Source of the DNA: Oxyruncus cristatus
Lineage: Eukaryota; Chordata; Aves; Passeriformes; Cotingidae
Direction: 5' to 3'
Assembly: GCA_013399855.1 (NCBI GenBank)
Contig: VXAY01004334.1
Span: 620,001-684,000 of the forward strand
DNA: 64,000 nt
This document shows positions 1 to 9,700 of this stretch, piece after piece. The notes beneath the pieces are model-generated. The model had not been told where the DNA came from, ran no database searches, and was given only the letters and a program-made list of their open reading frames with translations. How positions within the stretch are numbered: position 1 is the stretch's first letter; every line of letters starts with the position of its first letter. The position numbers and the translations under genes are program-made.

Positions 1-789
1 TGGGCCATGTCTACTTGTTCTGGGTATTTTCAGGAGTGAAGATTCTTCAGTCATTCTGGACAGCCTGTTTTGGTTTTTGATCATGTTTACGAAGAACATT
101 CGTTTTTCTTCAATCTAATCTGAATTTCCCTTTCTTCAGTTTACATTCATTGCCTCTCGTCTTTTTGCTGTGGATTTCCCAGCAAGTATGGCTCTGTTTT
201 TAAATAGTTGAGTATCGCACTGTGGTGCCCCTCAGCATTCTGCTTTGGAGGTTGAACAGACACAGTTCTCTCAGCTGCTCCCTGTACATCCCATACTCTA
301 GCCCCAAACCATCTTGTTGTCTTTCCACTGCACTGATATGTTTTATACTGGAGAACATAAAATGGAATACAGTACTCAAAAGGTAGTCTGGCAGATGTGG
401 ATTAGAATAACCATTTCCCTTTTCTTGCTGGTTCTGCTGTAGCTACTGCAATCTAATATGCCCTTAGCATTCAGTTTCTGTGGGGGTGCATTTTTGACTT
501 ATATTTGAATGTCCACCAGACCCAGCATATCCTCTTGTGCAAAGCTGACTTCTGATCAGTTAGCTCTCACACTGGACTTTTGCATAGGCTATTCCATCCT
601 AGTTATAGCATTTTGAGTTGTCTTTTGCTGATTTTTCTTGAGATTTATCAGCCCATTTCTCTAGTCAGTTGCAATCATTCTGAAGCACAGCCATGTATCC
701 TAGCGTGTGAACACCTCTGCTCAATAACCAGTGAATTTGATGAGGTCCATTCATCCCACAATCCAGGCCATCATGGAGGTGTTAAATAG
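1..789 (-). mobile_element. Old CR1 LINE fragment, 3-prime half, running off the window edge
   Basis: The plus strand reads as the complement of a CR1 element, so the element lies on the minus strand. Landmarks in CR1 antisense order are cattctggacagcctgtt near 50, tttcttcagtttacattcat near 135, ttgaacagacacagttctct near 252, and the aaatttgatgagg-like stretch near 735 that corresponds to the RT region. Divergence is heavy and there are many small gaps, so this is an ancient copy with no usable reading frame. Its 3-prime end lies before base 1. The subfamily cannot be named safely. Confidence 0.8.
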
Positions 790-874
790 AGAATCATGGA
801 ATCACAGAGTATCTCAAATTGGATGGGACCCATAAGGATCACCAAGTTCAACTCCTAGCTCCTTGTAGGACTAC
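790..874 (-). mobile_element. Short CR1 LINE 3-prime tail
   Basis: The stretch agaatcatggaatcacagag followed by a tggatgggacccataaggat block and caagttcaactcct is the antisense of a CR1 3-prime end, including the terminal octamer-like units. It is younger-looking than the CR1 to its left and is cut at about 874, where RTE-like sequence begins with no gap. It resembles the tail at 13066-13180 in the opposite orientation. Confidence 0.75.
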
Positions 875-1541
875 CTCATTATCATGGTTAGTCTTCACAA
901 ATGAAGATTTGAGAAGGACTCTACCCACGCTTACTACAAGCGCATTGATGGCTAAGAAGGCCAATGCGAGATAGACAAGTCCGGTTGCAAAAGGCAGAAC
1001 GGAAAGTCTCCTTTGGTGGTACTGGCAAGACCCGGTTCTTTCTGCGTTGTCTTTTCTTCTCAGAAATGATTCTGCGTTCAAAAGAAGCAGCAGCATTATA
1101 AATAGTGCGTCTCCATGTCTCCCCATTGGAGGCCAGAGTAGACCAGTGATGGTGGTCAATATGGCCAAGGCTGAGATGTTGTTTCAGGGAGTCCTTGTAT
1201 CTCCTCTTCGGGGCTCCTCTCTTGTGGCAGCCAGCGGCGAGTTCACCACAGAGCACAATCTTGGGGGGGCGGTGGTCCTCCATCCTGGAGACGTGCCCTG
1301 CCCAACGCAGCTGTGTTCTCAGCAGCATGGCCTCAATACTCGTGACCACTGCCTGTTCAAGGACAGATGCATTAGTCACATAGTCAGTCCAGTGGATCTT
1401 TAGGATTGTATGGAGGCAACGCTGATGGAAACGTTCTAAGAGTCGCAAATGGTGGCAGTAGATAACCCATGATTCAGACCCACATAAAAGAGTAGACAAA
1501 ACAACGGCTCTGTAAACACTAATCTTTGTACTTCAGGTGTT
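875..1541 (-). mobile_element. RTE-like LINE fragment, 5-prime truncated
   Basis: A minus-strand LINE fragment contains the last 203 codons of a reverse transcriptase (921-1532). About 45 bases of 3-prime UTR end in an atgataatgag-like tail at 875-886. Very short 3-prime UTRs ending in short tandem repeats are typical of the RTE clade. Homology stops near 1541, consistent with a 5-prime-truncated insertion. Birds carry few RTE elements; the best-known is AviRTE, reported as horizontally transferred between filarial nematodes and several tropical bird lineages. Assignment to AviRTE is inference. Another LINE clade with a similar C-terminus is possible. Confidence 0.65.
921..1532 (-). pseudogene. 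C-terminal region of an RTE-like reverse transcriptase
   Basis: The minus strand is open for 203 residues with a TAG stop at 921-923. It is bounded upstream by an in-frame TGA at 1533-1535, so there is no genuine start and the protein is a fragment. It begins just after the RT palm, with VYRAVVL then LLCGSESWVIY, followed by LERFHQRCLHTIL, QLRWAGHVSRMEDHRPPK and a basic RRQRRKNR stretch. This is the usual post-RT order in LINEs of this type. The C-terminus keeps a zinc-knuckle-like block ending SRIGLLSHQCAC. Compared with the family pattern as I know it, the first expected zinc Cys is replaced by Ser (FRSAFCNRTC). The RT catalytic motifs and the endonuclease are absent. An open frame of this length in a dead copy suggests a fairly recent insertion. 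Confidence 0.7.
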
Positions 1542-1545
1542 TATT

Positions 1546-4390
1546 TATTTTGTCCAACTTCAGCGGAGACACAAGCATTTTTGTAAAACTCCTAGACTCT
1601 ACCTGAACAGATTCAATTTATACCTGGATAAGATACCTGGAGATAGCACTTGTTTTTCTGATTCCAGATAGGATATAACAACAGAATAAGATAAGACAGT
1701 TACAGGGAAACACTAGCAAGATTTCATTTCCTAAATATTACATCAAATTTGATCTAATCAGCTAAGCTTTGATTATGCCCCTTTAACCACTACTTTTTTC
1801 TTGACATTTTTAATTTTTGTTTACCTTTATACACCAGTACACAGAAAGATATGGTTTGTAATGTGTTTTTAATTTCCTCAGCATTTTTATTAAGGCCTGT
1901 ATATATAAGTATTTTTCCTTCTATAAGTTCTACATCACTTACAAGATACTTTGCAATAGTATTGGATGAATTTAGTGACCTAGGCGGTCTTTGAAATAAC
2001 AAGAATAACAAAAAATTTAATCAGTAGAGAGATGGTATTTATTTATTCAGAGAATTTATTAGTTTATATTTCGGCACTTTGCGATTTATGGTTTGTTTTT
2101 ATTTTCATCTCCCTCATCCCCTTCCCGTTTTTGTAATTATATATCCTGAAGCAGAAACATCTTTCTCTTAGTAGTTCAAACAGAGTTTTTCAGTGGGTTT
2201 GCCCTTTGGAGTGAGCCCCTTGGAGATTCTAACTCAGGGCACCAAGAGAGATTTCCTTTTCAGAAGTACCAAAGCTGGTTAAAAGCACAGAAACAGTTGA
2301 AAATTGATGGGCATTTTCCTGAATCAAGATAATTTTTATACTCATTTGACTTCTGTGCCTAATACATAGCTGGAAATTTTGGAAGGACTTTTTTAGAATA
2401 ACTGCTACATAATGAGTGGAACTCACAAGCAGGGTTAATATTGGTAGATATTTAGTAGAGCCTGCAAGATTTTTGCTGGAGAAGCTATGCCAAGTGTGAA
2501 GTGGTGGAAAGATTTTTAGCCACAATGTTATCTGTAAATCTCTGTCTTTCATTACATGCTGTTACATACTTTAATGGAAATCTGTTAAATACAGTGTTGC
2601 TATTATTTGTTAATTTGTGTATTTTGCACTCTGAGATAAAATGCTCATTTTAATTTTGGGTTACAGAGCTGTAAGATTTACTGACCCTGGGTATATTTTG
2701 CTTTTCTTACAAGTGGTTTAGAATCTCAACATTAAATCGTAGTTGACCTGATGAGTTCTTTCCTTGCTGTCATGGAACAAATGGGTGGGAAGAGCACAGG
2801 TCAGCTTTGATGTCACCCCCCTTGAACACAGGCTTGAGGAACACCTGCTGTTAAGGCTGTTGATTGTTATGACAGTTCATTGAAAGACTGAGAACTTTTT
2901 TGTCTCCACCCTTTTTTTAAACTAGAAATGTCTTCCTAATGCTACAGTTTATCATGTTGTAGCAACAGTATTAAGTTGCTATATATATAAGCAATTGATT
3001 TTAGATATCCTTTGAGTTCTGAATGGTTGGTCAGTGAATGCCATAATCATGTTTCAAATTCTTAGTAGGTGGTGTGAAACTTTCGTACTTCCCTTGCATA
3101 TGCTTTTCGAATTATAGAGTAAATCTTGGTCCATCTGTTTGCAAAATGACTGCTGAATCTGAGAATTTAGAATTTAGCAGAAATGCACGTAACAAATAAT
3201 GATACAATGTATTTTTGTTTATGTACATGCAAAATTCTACCTAATTTTTGACTCAAAATACTAGCAACCTGTCCAAAGTTTTGTAATAAATGAAGCAAAC
3301 CTTGATTTCTGAAAGCCTTTCACAGTCTTTAGTTGTTTCCCCATATTGCTATTATCCTTTCTTTATACACTTAAATTTGGAGGGGAAGGAAAAAACTCCC
3401 AACAACCTCATGCCAAAGAAAACCTGCAAAGTTAGGGGTTTTTTTTCTCTTCACCGACCTCTGCTTATTTCTTTTCTTCCATGTTTTCAGAAATGAAAGC
3501 TATTGCACTTCATATTTTTCTTTCCTTTCTGTCTTTACAGACTTCAAGGCAGAGACAGTAAAGTGACAGTGTCCAAGCTTGTTTCCTCACACTTTTAATT
3601 CCTTTCCCTGACTATATATATCCACTGATAGTATTAGATATTATTTCACTTTCTGGTGTTTGTTCCTCAGAATTCATGGAGTTATTTTATTTATTAGAAT
3701 TTATTTATTTGGTGTTTTAGTTACGAACCATACATCTCCTGTTCAGTAAACCTACTAAAATGTTTTTCCTTTGTGGAAATTAATTTTTTTTTTATCTGTT
3801 GGGAAACGTTGCAAGGACTCCCTTTGCACTTCCTAGCTTTCCGAGCACTTGTGCCAAGGCCTGCTGTAATTTTCTGTGAATAGCACAATTTGAATATAGA
3901 GAGTTGTCAAACATTTGATCAATCTTTGCTTACAACATTTCTGCTTACAACAACAGAAATGTTGTGTTTTGGCATTCAAACTTCTTTTTCATATGCATGT
4001 AATGCAATCCATCCAAGTCTGAATTATTGTTAATTTGCTACAACCTTGGTTTTGGAATATTTTGGATTTTCTGTTTGTGAAACCCGTAACACTTCGATTT
4101 TTTTTCTTTTTTCCTCCCTCTCCCAGTTAACTTTATCAAGGTACAGTTTCCCAGAATCTTGACTCTAACAGGAGTAGATGGACTTTGTCTCCAAGATGTA
4201 TCTAGGGGAAAATTATTGGTGTTGCTTTGATTTGTAGCGTAATATTTATAATGCTTTACGATATAACCAGAAAAAAAATAGGATTTACCTATAGGTGAAT
4301 TCTGGAATACCTTTTCCAGTGAAACAAAGCATGGATATTTTTTCCCAATTAAAAGTACAGTGTTTGGAGTAACTTCAGATTTGTTTTTAA
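1546..4390. other. AT-rich non-repetitive DNA, no gene seen
   Basis: No repeat family or coding signature was recognised. It holds poly-T and poly-A runs and a perfect inverted repeat at 3932-3965. A 107-codon minus-strand open frame at 2229-2552 has no protein-like features that I recognise. Confidence 0.5.
3932..3965. repeat. Perfect 12-bp inverted repeat (hairpin)
   Basis: The arm acaacatttctg at 3932-3943 and its exact complement cagaaatgttgt at 3954-3965 are separated by a 10-base spacer. A partial direct repeat of tgcttacaaca overlaps the left arm and spacer. It could fold as a short hairpin. No function is evident. Confidence 0.75.
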
Positions 4391-4861
4391 TTATAGAATA
4401 TTTGATGTTGGAAGGAACCTCTGGAGATCATGTAGCTCAGTCTTCCTGTAGGGAGTAGGCCCAACTAGAAATGTTTTATGAGGCATGTGTCCCATTAGGT
4501 TTTGAGCATCCACAAGGATGGAGGCTCAACAACCAGCCCGGGAAGAGCCTATTACAGTGTTTGATCTTTACAGCACGTCACCCAACACTGTGGGGACAGG
4601 CAGGAGCCTGTGCATGGGTCAGGAGGGTAAAGAGGACAGCATGTCAAGGCTTTTTCTTGTGTTTAAATGGATTTTGCTGTATTTCAGTTTGTGTCTGTTG
4701 ACTTGTGACTGGACACCACTGACAAGTCTGCCTCTGTCTTCTTTAGTTCCCAGCATCAGGTTTTTAGATGGATTAAATCCCGTGAGCCTCCTTGTCACTA
4801 GTCTGAACAATCCCAGCTCTCTCAGCTCCTCCCAAAATGAGTATGCTTTAAACCAGTCTTG
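4391..4861 (-). mobile_element. CR1 LINE 3-prime fragment
   Basis: It starts with a degraded 3-prime tail (ttatagaata, then gttggaaggaacctctggag). It continues through the antisense blocks gacaccactgacaag near 4712 and gaacaatcccagctctctca near 4805. These are in the order expected of a minus-strand CR1 of the type with a ctgggcaccactgg block. A stretch at about 4555-4650 does not fit the usual sequence and may be a divergent or inserted patch. Open frames on either strand here are chance readings of the repeat. Confidence 0.85.
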
Positions 4862-6089
4862 ATAGGTTTTAAGATAATCTTAAACTAATACAATATCAGT
4901 TATTCAAAGAGTTGTGCATAAAAGGGGATGACCCTTAATTTGAGAAGAAATGAAGGTGTAATTTGTAAACAAAGGTAGGACTTCTGAGGAGATGCTTTGC
5001 TACTGTATGTACTGACTTTTATACAGTTCAACTTAATGTGTTCTTGAGATCTTCAGTACACTTACTTGAATTCGACCAAAAGGATTATGCTTTTTGTGAA
5101 GTTATAGTTGAAGATGTGTAAAATGGAAAAAAAAAGTATGATCTAGTACTTATGGAACTAGTTTAGTTACCTCAGGGAAGGGAAAAAAAGAACAAAAATT
5201 GGACCATCCAGCTCTTTGTTTGTGGTTGTGTTTTGTTTTGGTTTGGTTTTTTTTTTAATTGTCTATGTCTTTATTGGTATTATGCATTTAATTTTTTTCC
5301 TTGGTTCTGTGACTGACTTGTACTTTTAAATGTTGCAATGCAGTTTCTGGTTAGATAACAGGTCTGCTTTTTGGCTTTGGTTAAAATTTCAGTCAGGAAT
5401 GAATACTTGTAAAATATGTAACAGACAAACGACATTGTGTTCATTTCAATCATTATTGAATGAGTTCTTTTAGGGTTTCTTTTTTGTCACAATATTCATC
5501 AGGTTTGACTTGTTCATTTGATTCCAAAATAGGATTAGGAAACTGATCTTAATGTTCCTCTAAGGTGTCCAAATTAGTTGGAAGTGATAATACAGTGAGA
5601 ATCTAACGGTAGTCCTCTGCCTTCCTTCACCTAATACTGTTTTCTGAGTAGACAAATAAAAAAAGGAAAGCTGCATTCTGGGGAAGAAAAGGTTTGTATT
5701 TGACACTATACCATGCTTCATGACAGTGCCTTTTTTACCCCTATTTCTGTAAAGCTTTCTGGTAAATAGTATATTGATTATACCTTTTGGGAACAAGGTG
5801 CCTCTGCATGAACAGTAGTAGAGTGCTTCAGCCCTGCCCTGTATGATCATCTCCTGTGAAACACAATCTGTTGTAAAATATTGCAGTTATAGTTGATTCT
5901 CTATATCCTGTCCAAGGAAGAGGTCAAACCCCCTTTAATCTTATCTTTCTTTTTATGCTGCAATAAATTGATTTAATAATTTAATAAATGTTTAAAGTCT
6001 TTCTTTATTTACCCTTTTCCTTTCTCCTCCCTCTTTTTCCTCCGAGATTCTCTGTCAGTGTTTAAACATGAAGAACATAAAGACAGTAA
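4862..6089. other. AT-rich non-repetitive DNA, no gene seen
   Basis: It contains T-rich runs, for example near 5236-5259, and no recognised repeat or coding sequence. Confidence 0.5.
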
Positions 6090-6788
6090 CATTTCAGTGG
6101 GTGATGAAGTGGAGAGTGATAAGATCATTACAAGGGTGCATCAGCAGTAGCAAGGACTTCAAGGTGCTGGCTCACTTAGTTACTGGAGGTGTTCACCTCA
6201 GTTCCTGGAGCAGCAGGAATGAATGAGGAGAGGAGTAAGAAAACCCATCTTATTGACAGGTGGCCAAAGGATTGGTACCACTGGCTGAATTTTGTTTTTT
6301 TCAACCATAGGGCAAAGTCTATGGTACCTAGCCTGCTAGAGTCAGATGGGCTTCATCTATCTAGCAAGGGCAAAAGGACTCCAGCCTGTAAGTTGTCAGG
6401 GCTCATCAGGAGGGCTTTAAACTAGGTTTGAAGGGGGAAGGGGTTGAAACCTGGCTCTCCAACTCCCTGACAGGAGTTTGTAGCCAGGTGGGCATTGGTC
6501 TCTTCTCCCAGGCAACCAGCAGTAGGACAAGAGGGCATGGTCTTAAGCTCTGCCTCGCGAGGTTTAGTTTGGATACTAGGAAGAAATTTTTTACAGAGAG
6601 AGTAACTGGACATTGGAATGGGCTGCCCAGGAAAGTGGTGGATTCACCATCCCTGGAGGTTTTTAAGATGAGACTGGATGTGGCACTCAGTACCATGGTC
6701 TAGTAACCGCGGCAGTGTTGGATCAAGGGTTGGACTTGATGATCTTGAAGGTCTTTTCCAACCCGGTTGATTCTACGATTCTGTGATA
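6090..6788 (+). mobile_element. Internally deleted CR1 LINE: ORF1 esterase end joined to 3-prime UTR
   Basis: The left part to about 6452 encodes the end of the CR1 ORF1 esterase. The right part, from about 6453 (ctccaactccctgacagg) to gattctacgattctgtgat at 6769-6787, is a complete CR1 3-prime end. Everything that normally separates them, the endonuclease and reverse transcriptase of ORF2, is missing. The right part is the same 3-prime subfamily as the copy at 23757-24722, sharing gggctgcccagg, ttaagatgagactggatgt and ggtctagtaaccgc-like blocks. The 5-prime limit is uncertain because ORF1 and the 5-prime UTR are poorly conserved. Confidence 0.75.
6189..6425 (+). pseudogene. Fragment of CR1 ORF1 esterase domain
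   Basis: The open frame ends with LLESDGLHLSSKGKR and then LSGLIRRALN before a TAG stop. SDGLHLS carries the Asp and His of the last conserved block of SGNH/GDSL-type esterases, a domain described in ORF1 of CR1-like LINEs. Upstream, THLIDRWPKDWYHW matches the usual approach to this block. There is no real start: the frame opens after a TAG at 6177-6179, and the matching upstream peptide lies in another frame, so at least one frameshift is present. The nucleophile Ser block is not preserved. It is a dead fragment with no expected product. Confidence 0.65.
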
Positions 6789-9700
6789 AGTTGTCAGTCC
6801 TTTTCCAAAGGTTGCTAAAAACTTGACTGGTGTGTTTGTCTATTTTAACTGCCTTGAAAAATATAATTCTGCATTCTGAATCCTCAAATTATATCTGGGA
6901 ATAGTCCTGCAGGTTATGTACATGGAAATAACTTGCCTGCATCATGGTCATGTTAAACCAAAAAACCCTACTTATCTCTTTGATTACTTTGTTGTTGAAA
7001 AGAGGCTTGTAGTTGAAGCAGATGAAATAGTCAGTGCTTTCTGCCAAAGAGTAGTTTTATGTTACAGACAGTGATTCCTTTAGAGTTTAGACACTCTTTA
7101 AACTCTTCTGTGGATAGAGCAAACCAAGGAGAAGAAATGAAGCATTCTTGCCCTTTATTATAATATAAAAAGAAATTCTCTGTGGCAATATATTTCATTC
7201 AAATAATCAATGCATGGAACTTTGAGCGAATAAATTGATATCTGATTACCTAATACTATACAGGGAGAACAAAGAGACACAAAGAGCTTAAACTTTTAAT
7301 TCACGTTGTCCTTTTATGTGGGAAACCTGCCATACTTATTACCAATACATGATAGTTCAGAACAGAGGAAAATTCTCTTGGTATAATGACTTACTGTTAC
7401 CCATTAGTTGATTGAAACTGGGAAATTTTTAGAGGCTAGTAGAGTGCTAGGAAAAATTGTGTTTTTTAAGGGTTTAATTGTGTTGACTGGTTATTCTTTG
7501 CCACCAAATGTATGTTCAGCATTTTTTTTATTCTATTCAATAATGTTCCAATTTATTTTGTTTGTTTGGCCATACTGCTTCCCACAAAGAAACTACTAGT
7601 TTCCCTGTTGAAGGAAGGAGTAATTTATAGAGAACATCTGAAGCTTCAGAAGCTGCTGCAAAGATCCACAGCTCAAATAAAAAAATCCCCCCACACTATG
7701 TAGCCAAGCAGCTTTTCCAGTATTGAAATGTTTGATATATCTTGAAGTTTGATTCCTCTTTTCCTGTAATGTCTGCGGCTTGGTATTTTTGAAATGCTGT
7801 TGTAGGTGGAAGATATTCTTAGCAATTCCTTTCTATAAATTTTTTTAAACTAAGATTAGAGGCCTTCAGGTGTATTTGTAAATTAGATTTCAAGTTGGTG
7901 TATAGTTTTCAAGGGATAAAGTAGTAATATTTTTCAAGTATTCAGATATCTAGCTTTGATATTTAATTTAAAATTTCTTTCTTCAGACTTTTTGGTTACT
8001 GGGCAATCTCATTGAAAAATTAATTCAGAATAGGAACTTAGGTCTAAACCTAAGGTCTGTGAAGAGCCTGTCTTTCAACTCTCTATCTATGTAGATGAAT
8101 TATTTCTGACTTGTTTTTGCATCACTGTGAGCAAAATCTAGTATCTTATTCCACCAAATGAAGGAAAGGGGAAGAGGCGAAAGCACTACAAACATAGTGG
8201 ATGGGTAGCACAAACTACTCTGGGCAACCATCACAGCTGATGAATCCGAGACATAAGTAGTTTGGCAGGTACTTCTGGAAGGCCCAAGTCCAGCCTCATG
8301 TTCAACATGGTATTGGCCACAGGAGGTGTTCCTCCAAGCAACTTCTGGGTGCCCTTTGTGGGAGGAGATCATGCAGCTTCCCTGCAAAACCTGTTCCATA
8401 AACTCTCAGCTGTCTGGCAAGGAGGAGGTTAACTGCTACTAATACACGGATTTGCAACAAAAACGAAGAATAATGTGATTGCTCCATTGTATTTAGCCTT
8501 GAAGGGCTGCTTAGAAGGAGAAGTTGTATTTTCATTCTGTTAGCTGTTGTATTTTCTAGAACAAGACCAAGTAATTACACGGAAGAGTAACTTTATCACA
8601 GAGGTTCCTCTGGACACAATAAAGTAGCTGTTCTGCTGCTTTGCTTTTATGTTTGTAGTCTTCTGTGCTTTCTGGTCAGCATTCTTAGCTTAGACTGATG
8701 GTGCTTGTCCTATTCCAAGTTATTCCCAGTAGTTAATGCTGACTGCTAAGATTCCAGTCTCCGTACAGTTGCCTTATTCTGCCTTAATCAATTCGTATAC
8801 ACTCAGGTATTAAATTCAGCCACAGCTAGTGTGTGCATGGATTACTCCTGATTTCACACTTGTCATGTAACAGAGGCTTCCTGACAGCAAGTTCTAACCT
8901 CTTTTATCTATCATGAACAGAAATGTTTCTCTAAATAAAGTTATAGAGCACTTAACAGATGTTGTGTGTACTGGTAAGACTACTCTTACTTTGTTCAATA
9001 ATAAAGCAGCAAAATTCAGCTTCATGTGATGGTACAAAGCAACTACAGCACAGTTGTATACATGGATAAAACTTCACACAGTGACATGTCAACCCGTAAT
9101 GGAGCACTTCAAGGGCTTGACAGATCTAAATGGGTTAGCGACTGATGAACCATGATGATGGTTATTTCAACTGAGATCTTTTAAACTGACTTGCCCAGCA
9201 CTTTTGTCTATTTGAGAGACATTACTGTCTGTCTCCATTTAAAGTTCTACCTGAAGGGTAGTAAATTTTGTGGGAAGTAAATGTTAAGTGTTTCAGGATG
9301 CTGTGTAATGGTAACAGAGGCAAAAAGTGTTATTCTTACTGTGTATGAAGAACTGTTAGAATTGATGATCTGTGCATCTTATTACAAGTTTTTGTTTGTG
9401 GTTTTTTTTCCTGGTTTCCTGGAATCTGTCATATGTGGGAGAGTTAATCAGCTCTCAGTGGAATTCTCAAGTCTATTTGTGGAGTGGTTTGTATTAATAA
9501 AATGGCTTATTAGAGCACTGTAAGCTGCTCTGTGTTTGACAAACTAGCTGAAGTGTTCACAGAAATTGGTTGATGTATTTTAATTTGCTTACTGGTAGAC
9601 ACTGTCTGGCTTTCCTATTAAACAAAAATTGACAATACTTAAAAAAAGAGGCAGTCCTACTAAAAGTTGCAGTTCTCTAGGTACCAATTAGGTATCCCTT

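Noticed and set aside
848..1403. Overlapping open frames in other frames around the RTE-like coding region
   Set aside because: They are shadows of the RTE reading frame at 921-1532, which alone matches a known protein family.
2229..2552. 107-codon minus-strand open frame
   Set aside because: No domain, no splice or promoter context, and ordinary AT-rich composition.
4471..4862. Plus-strand open frames of 76 and 114 codons
   Set aside because: They are antisense readings of a minus-strand CR1.
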